Origin: Aquirufa nivalisilvae
GTDB taxonomy: Bacteria > Bacteroidota > Bacteroidia > Cytophagales > Spirosomataceae
Direction: 5' to 3'
Assembly: GCF_004307455.1 (NCBI RefSeq)
Contig: NZ_SEWX01000005.1
Span: forward strand, 248,001-312,000
DNA: 64,000 nucleotides
This document shows positions 1 to 9,546 of the stretch, in pieces. The stretch's first letter is position 1, and the number at the start of each line of letters is the position of its first letter. The position numbers and the translations under genes are program-made. The notes under the pieces were generated by a model. That model ran no database searches, had not been told where the DNA came from, and was given only the letters and a program-made list of their open reading frames with translations.

Positions 1-508
1 AATTACTTTCAAGGCGCTTCAGTTGTGATTTTTGTACTTGAATCGCTTTTTTATTGAAAACAATTTGTTGGTATAAATTAGCAATTTGAAAACCCAATTG
101 GAATTCCTGTTGCTCAATTTGCGCTTGACTTAATTGTGTTTCTAAACGTGTTTTTTCAATGGCCATGGCATTTCTTCCCCAATCATATAATACGTGATTA
201 GCTACAAATTGAGAATTGTAATTCATGTTAGGTTGAAACTGTAGGGTTGAATTGGCTCCACCAAAGTTAAAACTAGCCTTGGCAACAGGATCGATTCGTG
301 TAACACCAATTTCAGCACCAATCACAGGTTTTCCGTAAGATTCCTGAATTTGAGTTTTTACTAATCCCATTTTTATCAGGTTTCTTTGTCCTTTTAAAGC
401 TGGAGAATGTTGTAAAATACCTTGAATTAATTCAGGTAGTCCCTTTGATTGAGCTATTACAGCCGAGCTCAACAAAGTATAGGATAAGAGTAAGATATAT
501 TTTTTCAT
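1..508 (-). CDS. TolC-family outer membrane efflux channel (5' part only)
   Basis: The gene begins with ATG at 508 and runs off the left edge, so only the N-terminal 169 residues are visible. It starts with a signal peptide (MKKYILLLSYTLLSSAVIAQ). The following helical, Gln-rich stretch (LETQLSQAQIEQQEFQLGF) and motifs such as LYDWGRNAMA are typical of the outer membrane factor family, which forms the trimeric exit duct of tripartite pumps. Its start lies 4 nt after the stop of the DHA2 pump gene, making it the third gene of an HlyD-pump-TolC operon. Family assignment rests on operon context plus the visible N-terminus; the diagnostic second repeat lies outside the window. Confidence 0.85.
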   Translation of the reverse strand, partial: MKKYILLLSYTLLSSAVIAQSKGLPELIQGILQHSPALKGQRNLIKMGLVKTQIQESYGKPVIGAEIGVTRIDPVAKASFNFGGANSTLQFQPNMNYNSQFVANHVLYDWGRNAMAIEKTRLETQLSQAQIEQQEFQLGFQIANLYQQIVFNKKAIQVQKSQLKRLESN

Positions 509-512
509 ATGA

Positions 513-2096
513 TTAATGAGCCTCTTCACTGGCTTTCATGATTTTTTCTAATTCTTCTTTGGTTTTCTTAGGGGTACGTAATAACCATAAGAAAGGTAGT
601 ATACACATAAATAAAATGGACACTAAACGGAATGTATCTAAGTATGCCAAATAATAAGCTTGCTTGTTTACCATGGCATCTAATTGTCGATATGCAGCCT
701 CCCCACTTCGAACAAAGTCCCCCGTTTTTTGCATCATATTTTGTGTCAATCCTTGGATTCTTTGTTGGAATAAAGGATTTTCCACTTGAATATTGGCTAA
801 CAAATCCGTTCTATGTTGGGCTGCACGGTGTGTCGCGTAATTATTAGCAACTGCTATACCAAATGCACCTCCCAATTGTCGAATCATATTACTCAAGGCA
901 ATTCCAGCAGGATATTCGGAGGGTTTTAATCCAGCAACGGCTTGATTAATTAAAGGCATTTGCAACATAGCTACTCCCATCATACGCAAGAGGTGCATGG
1001 GGAAGAAATCCCAACGGCCCATCTCTGGAGTAGCTGACCCACCAATAAAACCAAATATGATGAATATGCAGATCCCAACTCCCATAACAGGAATAGGCTT
1101 ACCACCTAAAGACAAATATTTGGCAATCATAGGGAATAGGATGACACCAAGTAATGTCGGATACATCAAGGATAGACCAGTTTCTGTTGAACTTAAGCCA
1201 TTGATTCGCTGAACCATGATGGGGTAAATGAACACGGATGTGAATAGACCAAAACCACTCACTAAGTTAAATACCGTACTCATGGCGAACACTTTGTTCT
1301 TGAATATCTTTAAGTTGATAACTGGATGTTCGGTGGTTAATTCTCTCCAAATGAATCCAATCAATCCAATGGCACATAATCCTGCCATGGTGTTGATGGT
1401 TCTTGACTCAAACCAATTCTCAGATTCTCCTTTTTCTAAAATATACTGCAGGTTTCCGATTCCCAAGGTTAATAAGGCTATTCCTATGTAATCGATTTCC
1501 ATGGTCTTTCGATGTTGACCTTCGCCTTCTTTTCGATCAATGAAAACAATGGTTAGAATAGTTGCCAATATACAGACAGGGATATTAACATAGAAAATGT
1601 CGTTCCACTCGTAATTATCCACTAAGTAGCCACCTAACACAGGACCCAAAGATGGGCCAAGAATGATACCCATGCCAAAAAAACCAGATGCGATTGGGCG
1701 ATCTTCTACTTCGAATGCATCAAATAATATAGCTTGAGATGTGGAAAGTAGGGCTCCTCCTCCAATACCTTGGAAAAAACGCCAAAAGACTAATTCCCAT
1801 AAGCTATCACTCATCCCACAAAAATAGGAGGCAATACCAAAAAGGATCATAGAGCCTAAATAGTAGTTTTTTCTACCAAAATATTCTCCTAAAAATCCCG
1901 TCATCGGGATAATAATTACGTTGGCTATCGCATAACTGGTAATTACCCAGGCTATATCTTCAATCGTTGCTCCAAGATTTCCGGCTATCTGGTTGAGGGC
2001 CACGTTCACAATCGTGGTATCCAACAACTCCATGACAGCTGCGGTAATCGTCGTGAGAACGATGATGATTTTTGCGAATCCCTGAGGCCTTTGCAT
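513..2096 (-). CDS. DHA2-type MFS drug efflux pump (EmrB/QacA family)
   Basis: The 527-residue protein has the length and hydrophobic profile of 14-helix DHA2 drug:H+ antiporters. Residues 18-35 (ITAAVMELLDTTIVNVAL) carry motif D1 of this family, and GFLGEYFGRKNYY is the cytoplasmic loop 2-3 motif A. GFFGMGIILGPSLGPVLGG is the motif C region typical of antiporters. It should expel lipophilic compounds through the HlyD adaptor and TolC channel encoded on either side (gaps of 4 nt each). The substrate cannot be told from sequence. The divergent MarR gene suggests induction by the exported compounds. Confidence 0.93.
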   Translation of the reverse strand: MQRPQGFAKIIIVLTTITAAVMELLDTTIVNVALNQIAGNLGATIEDIAWVITSYAIANVIIIPMTGFLGEYFGRKNYYLGSMILFGIASYFCGMSDSLWELVFWRFFQGIGGGALLSTSQAILFDAFEVEDRPIASGFFGMGIILGPSLGPVLGGYLVDNYEWNDIFYVNIPVCILATILTIVFIDRKEGEGQHRKTMEIDYIGIALLTLGIGNLQYILEKGESENWFESRTINTMAGLCAIGLIGFIWRELTTEHPVINLKIFKNKVFAMSTVFNLVSGFGLFTSVFIYPIMVQRINGLSSTETGLSLMYPTLLGVILFPMIAKYLSLGGKPIPVMGVGICIFIIFGFIGGSATPEMGRWDFFPMHLLRMMGVAMLQMPLINQAVAGLKPSEYPAGIALSNMIRQLGGAFGIAVANNYATHRAAQHRTDLLANIQVENPLFQQRIQGLTQNMMQKTGDFVRSGEAAYRQLDAMVNKQAYYLAYLDTFRLVSILFMCILPFLWLLRTPKKTKEELEKIMKASEEAH

Positions 2097-2100
2097 GGTA

Positions 2101-3138
2101 TTAGTTTATGGGAACCGAAACATCTAATGATAATCCTGCTCGTAAAATATCCTTGTATTTATCGGTGTTCAGAATTTCAATTTTCACAGGGATGCGTTGT
2201 GTTACTTTAACAAAGTTTCCCGACGCATTATCAGGAGGAAGTAAGGTTGTTTTGGCACCTGTTGATTCAGAAATGGATAATATTCTACCTTTTAAGGTGA
2301 TATCAGGGTAAGCATCAATTTTAATATCGGCTCCCATGCCAACTCGTAAGGATTCTACTTGAGTTTCTTTAAAGTTAGCCACCACCCAATAGCGACTGTC
2401 ATCCATGATCGTCATCAATGGTTGTGAAACTTGAATGAATTGGCCAGGCTCAACTGATTTCTTGCCAATTTTACCATCAGCAGGAGCATAAACTTTATTG
2501 TAGCTTAATTTCAATTGTTGTTGCTGAACTTTAACCTTTTTCAGTTTTAATGCAATCTCGGCTTTATGTAACATAGCTTGTAAGATGCCTATTCTAGATT
2601 GAGTGCTTACTAATTCAGCTTTTGCCCCTTGTAATTTAATGGCTGATTGTTCTGCCAGATCTTGGCTATCAATTAATTGCTGACGGGTAATCGCTTTAGC
2701 TGACTCCAAAGCCGCATTTCGGGTAACATCGCGGTTGTATTTATTATTGGCTAACTCTGCTGATTTTACTTGGCTTTGTTGTGCTTCAATACTTTTTGTT
2801 AAGTTGGTTAAATTAGCTTTGGCACTTTCTATGTCAGAGCTTGCTTGATCAACTTCCACTTGCATTTCTTCCAATGCTAATGCTGCTTCATCAGAATCTA
2901 TTTCTAAAATGATTTGACCTTTTTTTACTTGATCATAATCATTCACATAGACCTTTTTTACAAATCCTGCCATTCGAGGTAATACTGGAATGAAATAGGC
3001 TTCAATCTGAGCATTGTCGGTATCCTCATGCGTAGTAGCATAATGGTATTTCTTGTAACCGAAAAAACCTCCTACAACTAAGATTACCGCTAAAATGATT
3101 TTAGGAAGATGAGATTTTGGTTTTTGTTGAGTAGACAT
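2101..3138 (-). CDS. HlyD/EmrA-type membrane fusion protein
   Basis: This is the 345-residue periplasmic adaptor of the efflux operon. It has one N-terminal membrane anchor (about residues 12-26, IILAVILVVGGFFGY) and a split lipoyl/barrel-sandwich domain (DNAQIEAYFIPVLPRMAGFV near 41-60, and YAPADGKIGKKSVEPGQFI near 215-233). Between them lies a long coiled-coil hairpin rich in Gln, Ala and Ser. It links the DHA2 pump to the outer membrane channel. It is the first gene of the operon and is divergent from the MarR gene across a 104-nt region holding an inverted repeat that probably serves both promoters. Confidence 0.93.
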   Translation of the reverse strand: MSTQQKPKSHLPKIILAVILVVGGFFGYKKYHYATTHEDTDNAQIEAYFIPVLPRMAGFVKKVYVNDYDQVKKGQIILEIDSDEAALALEEMQVEVDQASSDIESAKANLTNLTKSIEAQQSQVKSAELANNKYNRDVTRNAALESAKAITRQQLIDSQDLAEQSAIKLQGAKAELVSTQSRIGILQAMLHKAEIALKLKKVKVQQQQLKLSYNKVYAPADGKIGKKSVEPGQFIQVSQPLMTIMDDSRYWVVANFKETQVESLRVGMGADIKIDAYPDITLKGRILSISESTGAKTTLLPPDNASGNFVKVTQRIPVKIEILNTDKYKDILRAGLSLDVSVPIN

Positions 3139-3182
3139 GGTACGATTTTTAGTGTTGCAAAGTAAAGAAGCATTTATAATAA

Positions 3183-3199
3183 AGTCAAGTTGGTTGACT
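3183..3199. promoter_or_regulatory. Inverted repeat, probable MarR operator
   Basis: AGTCAA and TTGACT form perfect 6-nt arms around a 5-nt spacer, midway between the divergent efflux operon and the marR gene. The right arm supplies the TTG of the -33 element of the marR promoter. The left arm read on the minus strand gives a TTG about 21 nt upstream of a TACTTTG element facing the hlyD gene. A repressor bound here could block both directions, as MarR-family proteins usually do. Binding is inferred from position and symmetry. Confidence 0.6.
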
Positions 3200-3223
3200 A
3201 ATTATTTTATTTTTGTATTTTTG
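3194..3223 (+). promoter_or_regulatory. Promoter of the marR gene
   Basis: TTG at 3194-3196, a 19-nt spacer, then TATTTTTG at 3216-3223 match the Bacteroidota primary sigma consensus (TTG at -33, TAnnTTTG at -7). The ATG lies 19 nt further on, so the leader is very short. The -33 element lies inside the inverted repeat. Confidence 0.75.
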
Positions 3224-3242
3224 CATGATAGAATAATCTACC

Positions 3243-3743
3243 ATGGACCAGATTACACCAATTGAATATCCCCAGCACATGTTTTTATCAAGACTTTTGG
3301 TAAAATCTTATCGTATTGTTCAATCAATGAATGGCACTTATTTAAGAAGTTTAGGTTATGAAAACTTCAAAATAGGGCATATCATTGTTTTAATGAATCT
3401 TGCTGAACAGGGAGTAACTACGACTGATTTGGCCAAAAAAGCGAAAGTGAGTAAGCAAGCTATGAGTAAGTTGGTCAATGAGCTTATTCAAGAAGGTTAC
3501 CTGATTTCTCAAATTCATCCTCAAGACTTACGTTCCACTCTCTTATTTTGTACAGAGAAAGGTAATCAATTTTTGGAAGATTTAATGAAATCTAGAACTC
3601 ATATCGAGCAAAAATTTGCTGAAATTATTGGTAGAGAACGATTGGCGCAGTTAAATCAGCTTCTAACTGAAATCGTATCTCACTATGATGAACTGGAGAG
3701 TGTCGATAGTATCAATGACAAAATAGCCAGTACAAAAATCTAG
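3243..3743 (+). CDS. MarR-family transcriptional regulator
   Basis: The 166-residue protein has the MarR winged-helix layout: an N-terminal dimerisation helix, a DNA-recognition helix-turn-helix (TTDLAKKAKVSKQAMSKLVN, about residues 60-79), a wing containing HPQDLRSTLLFCTEKG, and a C-terminal helix. The ATG at 3243 sits just behind a consensus promoter. It faces away from the HlyD-pump operon, the usual arrangement for a local repressor of a multidrug pump, and an inverted repeat lies in the shared control region. Its stop is 1 nt from the stop of the convergent helicase gene. The ligand is unknown. Confidence 0.9.
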   Translation: MDQITPIEYPQHMFLSRLLVKSYRIVQSMNGTYLRSLGYENFKIGHIIVLMNLAEQGVTTTDLAKKAKVSKQAMSKLVNELIQEGYLISQIHPQDLRSTLLFCTEKGNQFLEDLMKSRTHIEQKFAEIIGRERLAQLNQLLTEIVSHYDELESVDSINDKIASTKI

Positions 3744-3744
3744 T

Positions 3745-5178
3745 TTAGGGGAAAAAGCGTTCGTGAAAATTAACTAAAAATAGTTCATGAGTGGCTCGTG
3801 TAATAGCCGTGTATAACCATCTAATATATTCAGCATCAATTTGTTCTTCTTTTAGATATCCTTGATCCACAAAAACAGCTTTCCATTGTCCACCTTGTGA
3901 TTTGTGACAAGTTAAGGCATAGGCAAATTTGACTTGAAGAGCATTAAGAAAGGGGTCTTTTCTAATAGCCTCCATTCTTTCTTTTTTCTTGGTTATATGA
4001 GCATAATCCTCACATACTGAATCATATAGCTTTTTATTAGCATCCTTTCCTAAGGCAGACTCAGCTGAGTGAAGTGTATCTAGTAATATTTTTGCTTCCA
4101 CTTCGGGATGGTCTTCATAGTCGCACAAGCGTAGACTTACATTCAAAAACCGAAAACCATGCATGTCTTCTTGTCTTTTGATTTTCATTACTTCTACAAA
4201 ATCACCATTTGCTATGAATCCTGCTGGAGAATCTTCATCCAACCAATGGTAATTGTTTCGAACAATCATTAATAAATCTCCAGAACTGATTTCATCTTCT
4301 TGATACAAAATAGATCTCCGAACAAATTCATTGTATTGAACCGCACTTTTATTTGACCGAGTAAGCAAAATAGTTTCTTCTTTCCCAAATTTCCGATAGG
4401 CATATTGCATACCATCTTCGACTTTTTCTCCAGACATTTTGAAAAAATCTTTGAATGATTTAGTATTAAATTGAATTTGATGAGAAGCCTGATTCAATAA
4501 TTCACGGAGATTGGTCGCATTGTACAGAATCCCGGAATCTATATCTTGTCGCATGACGTCCGTCAATTCGTGGTCCATCACTTCCATATGAAATTCACTG
4601 CTGATATAGTCTTTGGAAAGAGCAGGAGAGAGGCTTTTACCTACTGGAGGTAACTGGGCAGTATCACCCACAAAAATTAATTTGTTGCCTGTATGCCCAT
4701 TTTCTGGATTTGTAAAAACATATTCAATTAAATCCGTTAATAAACTATTGGAGCCAAAATCAGACTCATCGGTAATCATGGATGCCTCATCAACTATAAA
4801 AACAGTGTTAATTGCATAATTATTCATTCGCTGGAACACGAGGGCTCCTGAATTTGGATTACTGACTTGTCGGTATATTTTTTTATGGATCGTAAATGCT
4901 TTTTTCTTGGCATAATTCGCCATCACTTTGGCGGCTCGACCCGTTGGAGCCAATAATTGGGTCTTATAACCGAAGCTAGCTAATATTTTAATGAGGGTAG
5001 AAATGACCGTCGTTTTACCTGTCCCTGCATATCCTTTGATGATAAAGGTGAGGGCTCCCCATTCGTCTTTGTTGATGATAAAGTCATTTAATTTCTGAAA
5101 CAAAGCTGTCTGTGAGGGTGTAGGCTCAAAGGGGAACTTTTGATGCAACAGAAAAGAAGGACTTTTGGAAGGATTCAT
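3745..5178 (-). CDS. RecD-like superfamily 1 DNA helicase (AAA_30 / UvrD_C_2)
   Basis: The 477-residue protein carries Walker A GYAGTGKTT (residues 49-57), Walker B/motif II VDEAS, motif III FVGDTAQLPPVG, and late helicase motifs TCHKSQGGQW and WLYTAITRA near the C-terminus. These are the SF1B motifs of RecD2/Dda helicases, which unwind DNA 5'-3'. The N-terminal nuclease-inhibitor or HhH extensions of full RecD2 are missing, so this is the short Dda-like form. It probably works in repair or restart of replication, but its exact role is not shown by the sequence. It lies downstream of the pabB pair on the same strand, 19 nt away. Confidence 0.88.
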   Translation of the reverse strand: MNPSKSPSFLLHQKFPFEPTPSQTALFQKLNDFIINKDEWGALTFIIKGYAGTGKTTVISTLIKILASFGYKTQLLAPTGRAAKVMANYAKKKAFTIHKKIYRQVSNPNSGALVFQRMNNYAINTVFIVDEASMITDESDFGSNSLLTDLIEYVFTNPENGHTGNKLIFVGDTAQLPPVGKSLSPALSKDYISSEFHMEVMDHELTDVMRQDIDSGILYNATNLRELLNQASHQIQFNTKSFKDFFKMSGEKVEDGMQYAYRKFGKEETILLTRSNKSAVQYNEFVRRSILYQEDEISSGDLLMIVRNNYHWLDEDSPAGFIANGDFVEVMKIKRQEDMHGFRFLNVSLRLCDYEDHPEVEAKILLDTLHSAESALGKDANKKLYDSVCEDYAHITKKKERMEAIRKDPFLNALQVKFAYALTCHKSQGGQWKAVFVDQGYLKEEQIDAEYIRWLYTAITRATHELFLVNFHERFFP

Positions 5179-5197
5179 GTCTTAAAGAAGACACAAT

Positions 5198-5797
5198 TTA
5201 CACAATTGAATCGGGAAGCAAAAGTGCGTTTTCCATGGAAAGCGGCCTAAATACATTGATAAGGCAGATATGGCTATAATCTTTTAATTCTGATTCTAAA
5301 ATATCTCTTTCTTCAATTAATTTTTCATCAATTAATCTCCTACGAGTGGTTCCCCAATGTAAAGGTTCTTTAGGAGTATACCAGGCATCTCCCTGCTTGA
5401 ATGCTAAATTGGCAATGCTTGAATCTTGTAATTTTCCATCTTTAGAAAAGATGATATCATCAGCTTCAGGATGTTCGGCTATTTTTTTCAGGATATGCGA
5501 TCTATCGGCATACTTAAAGGTATATTCATAATCACCTGTAGGAACGATCGTTAATTTGCAGATATTTTTTGATTGATAGGGTATAAACTCATGAAATTCC
5601 CAATCTGTTCGGTATACCAATCTCGTACGATAACTTCCTTGCTGAGGAATTTCTAAGCTTGCAAAAAAATCATGAATGTTTAGAACAGGAGAACTTGGAT
5701 AGTAAAACTGAAAGACATCATTGATTCTTTTTTGATGATAATCTAGATGAAGTGTTTCGCCATTTAAAACATGAACGGTTTCTAAAAATGTGGGCAT
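5198..5797 (-). CDS. Aminotransferase class IV family protein (PabC-like, probable aminodeoxychorismate lyase)
   Basis: The 199-residue protein is short for fold-type IV PLP enzymes (PabC is usually about 270). It keeps the N-terminal HxxR-type segment (HLDYHQKRIND), the likely PLP-lysine segment FKYADRSHILKK, and the cofactor-binding segment DGKLQDSSIANLAF, followed by TPKEPLHWGTTRRRL. The usual Glu of the 'xxE' cofactor motif appears as Asp/Ser. It sits 3 nt behind pabB, which supports a role in turning aminodeoxychorismate into p-aminobenzoate for folate. An alternative is another small class IV aminotransferase or lyase. Confidence 0.8.
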   Translation of the reverse strand: MPTFLETVHVLNGETLHLDYHQKRINDVFQFYYPSSPVLNIHDFFASLEIPQQGSYRTRLVYRTDWEFHEFIPYQSKNICKLTIVPTGDYEYTFKYADRSHILKKIAEHPEADDIIFSKDGKLQDSSIANLAFKQGDAWYTPKEPLHWGTTRRRLIDEKLIEERDILESELKDYSHICLINVFRPLSMENALLLPDSIV

Positions 5798-5800
5798 TTT

Positions 5801-6775
5801 TTAAATTGGTAGGTAAACTTTTTGGATTAATTCCAAATACTCCTTTTCAGGATCAGAGAAGACGGTAATTCCACCTCCGCTTTTAAAAACTAAATTTTCT
5901 TCAATTTGTTCTATAAATCTAATCAAAACTCCTGAATCTAAGGTAGTTCCATCATATTTTCCCATAATTCCAGTATAAAACCCTCGCTCATAACCCTCTG
6001 ATTTTTTAATAATGTCCATGGTTGCGGCTTTTGGGGCTCCTGTAATGGAACCTGCTGGTAATAAGGCTTTTAGAATACTTCCCAATTTATTTTTGAATTC
6101 TGGCATTATTTCTCCAGAAATCAAAGAAGACATTTGCCATAAATCCTGACTATGAGTCTTTACTTGTTCAATGTATTGATATTTTTCAACTTGAATGGGG
6201 TAGGCGACTCGACTAATATCATTTCGGATTAAATCAACGATTGTAGCATGCTCCGCCTGTTCTTTTGCATCAATACGTAAATCATCAGGTCTATTTTTTT
6301 CATTAACAGCTAAAGTTCCTTTCATAGGAAAGGCTTGAATTTTATTGTTTTCAATGTGAATAAATGGTTCGGGAGAGAAAACAACAAGCTGATCTTGAAT
6401 GAGTAATTTATACTTAGCCCGAGCATGCAAAAAAATCTCTTCAATACTAAGATTAGTTTGGATGGGCGTAGGGAAGGTGAGATTCACTAGGAATGAGTCC
6501 CCACGTTTTAAACCTGATTGAACTTGATTAAACTTTTGTAAGTAATCTTTGTAGCTAATTGGATATTTATCGAATTGAATTTCTCCTAGATAGCCTGTGC
6601 TTTGTTTTTGGTTGAACTCAAATTTGATTCCCCATTTTTGGGCATCTTCTTCAGTTCCCCACCAAACATTTTCGCCTAGGTAATCACAAATAAAGACAAA
6701 AGGACGTCCCTCCACACCCCATTGATCCATGCCCAAGGCTGCTTGATCAAGAGAGATAAAAGGAATGTCCTTCAT
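5801..6775 (-). CDS. pabB: Aminodeoxychorismate synthase component I
   Basis: This 324-residue protein corresponds to the chorismate-binding domain only; the N-terminal half of longer PabB proteins is largely absent. The motif PMKGTL (near residue 152) carries the lysine that distinguishes aminodeoxychorismate synthases (PxKGT) from anthranilate synthases (PxAGT). Further signatures are DLIRNDISRV, LLPAGSITGAPK and SGGGITVFSDPEKEY. It aminates chorismate in the folate branch, needing a PabA glutaminase that is not in this window. It is followed after 3 nt by the class IV lyase-like gene and lies 8 nt after alaS, so the three are probably cotranscribed. Confidence 0.93.
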   Translation of the reverse strand: MKDIPFISLDQAALGMDQWGVEGRPFVFICDYLGENVWWGTEEDAQKWGIKFEFNQKQSTGYLGEIQFDKYPISYKDYLQKFNQVQSGLKRGDSFLVNLTFPTPIQTNLSIEEIFLHARAKYKLLIQDQLVVFSPEPFIHIENNKIQAFPMKGTLAVNEKNRPDDLRIDAKEQAEHATIVDLIRNDISRVAYPIQVEKYQYIEQVKTHSQDLWQMSSLISGEIMPEFKNKLGSILKALLPAGSITGAPKAATMDIIKKSEGYERGFYTGIMGKYDGTTLDSGVLIRFIEQIEENLVFKSGGGITVFSDPEKEYLELIQKVYLPI

Positions 6776-6783
6776 GGTTAATT

Positions 6784-9420
6784 TTAAATGAATTGTTGAG
6801 CCGCTTGGATTACTTGTGGAATTCCTTCTGGTTTTTGTCCTCCTGCAGTAGCTAAAAATGCTTGACCACCTCCGCCACCTTGTACTTCTTTGGCCAATTC
6901 ACGAATAATTTTTCCAGCATCTAAGGATTTGGACGTAACAAGTTCTTTCGAGATTGCCAAGGCTAAGCTGGCTTTACCTTCTATTTCAGCAGCTAATAAA
7001 CAGAATAAATTTTGATGTTCATTGCTCAAGTCAAAGGCTAAGTTTTTTAAGGCATCCGCATTGGGAACGTTCACTTGTTGAATTAAATATAGGAGCTCAC
7101 CTTTGCCTAAAATTTGCTGCGTTAATGAAGATTTCAATGATTTAATCTCCAGAGCTTGGTATTGGGCAATGGTCTTTTGTAAGCTCGAATTTTGTTCAAT
7201 CAAGCTAACTACTGCTTTAATGATATCTTTGGGAGCTTTTAAAAGTTCATTGATTTGATCTAATTGAGCAGCTTGTTCACTCAATAATTCAAAGGCTTTT
7301 TGAGATGTAACCGCTTCAATACGTCGAACACCTGTGGCTACTGAGCTTTCAGATAAAATTTTGAACAAGGCAATTTCCCCAGTTGAATTCACATGGGTTC
7401 CTCCACAAAGTTCTACCGAATAATTTGGATCAAAAGTGATTACACGGACGAAATCACCGTATTTTTCACCAAATAGAGCCATAGCTCCTTTTTCTTTGGC
7501 TTGTGCAATCGGTACATTTCTTTCTTCCAATAGAGGGATATTGGCCACAATTTTGGCATTGACCATATCTTCAATTTGCTTCAATTCTTCATCTGTCACT
7601 TTCTGGAAATGAGAGAAATCGAAACGTAATAATTGTTCATTGACTAAACTACCTTTTTGTGCTACATGTTTGCCTAGAATTTGTTGCAAGGCAGCTTGCA
7701 TTAAGTGAGTAGAACTATGATGATTCGTTATGGCTTTTCTTCTGGTTTCATCAATTTGCGCTACTACTTCCTCTTCTTGTGCCACCTGTTCAATGGCTGG
7801 ATCTGAAGTCCAATGTACAATTAAATCGTTTTCTTTTTTTGTATCAGATATTTCAATTTTTGTACCTGATTTTTTGAAAACTAAAAATCCTGAATCACCC
7901 ACTTGTCCACCTGATTCAGCATAAAATGGGGTACTTTCTAAAACAATTTTATATTGTATACCCGCTTTATTCTGCACTTTTTGGTATTTCACTATACGAG
8001 TAGTCCAAGTAGCATGATCATATCCAACAAAGGAAACTTCATCACTATCAAATAAGATAACCCAATCTTCTGCGCTAGCGCCCGCGTCCTTTCTCGAACG
8101 GTTCTTTTGAGCATTTAAGGCAAGTTGGAATCCAGGTTCATCGATATCCATGCCTTTTTCACGGGCAATCAATGCGGTTAAATCTACTGGAAAGCCATAG
8201 GTATCATTTAATTCAAATACATCTTCACCAGTTAAAATTTGAGTTCCTTTCGCTTGAGTATCTTCCATTAATTTATCCAATCGCACCAATCCTGTGGAAA
8301 GTGTTCTTAAGAATGATACTTCCTCCTCATAAATCACTTTAGCAACAAACGCTTCTTGCGAAATAAGTTCGTCAAAAACTCCTTTGAATTGCTGAGCTAA
8401 AAGTGGTATCAATTCATACATGAATGGCTCTTTGAAGCCTAAATAGGTATATCCATACCGAACGGCACGACGTAAAATTCTGCGAATGACATAACCTGCT
8501 TTGGCATTGGAAGGTAATTGTCCATCCGAAATAGAAAATGCAATGGCACGAATATGGTCAGAGATTACACGCATAGCTATGTCGGTCCATTTATCTTGAC
8601 CGTAAGTTATTCCACTTTTCTTAGCTAAATGCTGAATGCTGCCTTGGAAAACATCCGTATCGTAATTGGATTGTTTTCCTTGAATCGCCATGCATAGTCG
8701 TTCAAAGCCCATGCCAGTATCGACATGCTTAGAAGGGAGAGAAACCAAAGACCCATCAGCCATACGTTCAAACTGCATGAAAACGTTGTTCCAAATTTCC
8801 ACTACCTGAGGATGGTCAGCATTAACCAAGGATTTTCCAGAAATTCGATCCACTTCATCTTGATTTCTCAAGTCGATATGGATTTCAGAACAAGGTCCAC
8901 AAGGGCCGGTTTCACCCATTTCCCAGAAATTATCTTTTTTATTACCAAGGATGATTCTTTCTTCTCCGACAATGGCTTTCCAAATATCAAATGCCTCTTG
9001 ATCAAAAGGGACACCATCTTTGGCATCTCCTTCAAATACGGAAACATATATGCGCTCTTTGGGTAATTGATAGACTTCTGTTAATAATTCCCAAGACCAA
9101 GCCAAAGCTTCTTTTTTGAAATAATCACCAAAAGACCAGTTACCTAGCATTTCAAACATCGTATGATGGTAAGTGTCAAAACCTACATCTTCTAGGTCAT
9201 TATGTTTTCCAGAAACACGAAGACATTTTTGTGTGTCAGCAATTCTTTTCGATGGAGGAGTACCATTTCCCAAGAAAAAATCCTTGAATTGAGCCATCCC
9301 TGAATTATTAAATAATAGGGTAGGGTCATTTTTGGCAACTAATGGGGCAGATGGTACAATTAAATGTCCTTTCGATTGAAAAAAAGCTAAAAAATGCTGG
9401 CGGATCTCCGTTGAAGTCAT
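6784..9420 (-). CDS. alaS: Alanyl-tRNA synthetase
   Basis: At 878 residues this is a full-length AlaRS. The class II catalytic core starts with IRQHFLAFFQSKGHLIVPSA and continues with PTLLFNNSGMAQFKD and the GPCGPCSEIH zinc-like segment. The editing domain holds HHSSTH (about 567-572) and CGGTH (about 670-674), the zinc-coordinating residues that clear Ser- and Gly-tRNA(Ala). The C-Ala tail ends with a glycine-rich KEVQGGGGGQAFLATAGG. It charges tRNA(Ala) in the cytoplasm. A TAATTTTG element at 9484-9491 on the minus strand is the likely promoter. Confidence 0.99.
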   Translation of the reverse strand: MTSTEIRQHFLAFFQSKGHLIVPSAPLVAKNDPTLLFNNSGMAQFKDFFLGNGTPPSKRIADTQKCLRVSGKHNDLEDVGFDTYHHTMFEMLGNWSFGDYFKKEALAWSWELLTEVYQLPKERIYVSVFEGDAKDGVPFDQEAFDIWKAIVGEERIILGNKKDNFWEMGETGPCGPCSEIHIDLRNQDEVDRISGKSLVNADHPQVVEIWNNVFMQFERMADGSLVSLPSKHVDTGMGFERLCMAIQGKQSNYDTDVFQGSIQHLAKKSGITYGQDKWTDIAMRVISDHIRAIAFSISDGQLPSNAKAGYVIRRILRRAVRYGYTYLGFKEPFMYELIPLLAQQFKGVFDELISQEAFVAKVIYEEEVSFLRTLSTGLVRLDKLMEDTQAKGTQILTGEDVFELNDTYGFPVDLTALIAREKGMDIDEPGFQLALNAQKNRSRKDAGASAEDWVILFDSDEVSFVGYDHATWTTRIVKYQKVQNKAGIQYKIVLESTPFYAESGGQVGDSGFLVFKKSGTKIEISDTKKENDLIVHWTSDPAIEQVAQEEEVVAQIDETRRKAITNHHSSTHLMQAALQQILGKHVAQKGSLVNEQLLRFDFSHFQKVTDEELKQIEDMVNAKIVANIPLLEERNVPIAQAKEKGAMALFGEKYGDFVRVITFDPNYSVELCGGTHVNSTGEIALFKILSESSVATGVRRIEAVTSQKAFELLSEQAAQLDQINELLKAPKDIIKAVVSLIEQNSSLQKTIAQYQALEIKSLKSSLTQQILGKGELLYLIQQVNVPNADALKNLAFDLSNEHQNLFCLLAAEIEGKASLALAISKELVTSKSLDAGKIIRELAKEVQGGGGGQAFLATAGGQKPEGIPQVIQAAQQFI

Positions 9421-9483
9421 TGGTTTAATATCGAAATTATGGGTAATTTTATTTCTTCCTGATTTTTCTAATCAAAGGAAGTG

Positions 9484-9491
9484 CAAAATTA
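9484..9491 (-). promoter_or_regulatory. -7 element of the alaS promoter
   Basis: Read on the minus strand this is TAATTTTG, a perfect TAnnTTTG, 63 nt before the alaS ATG. No TTG is visible at the matching -33 distance. Confidence 0.6.
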
Positions 9492-9546
9492 CGTGTTTTT
9501 ATTCGAATTCTTGATTTTGCATCATAACAAGGTTTTAATTTATTAG

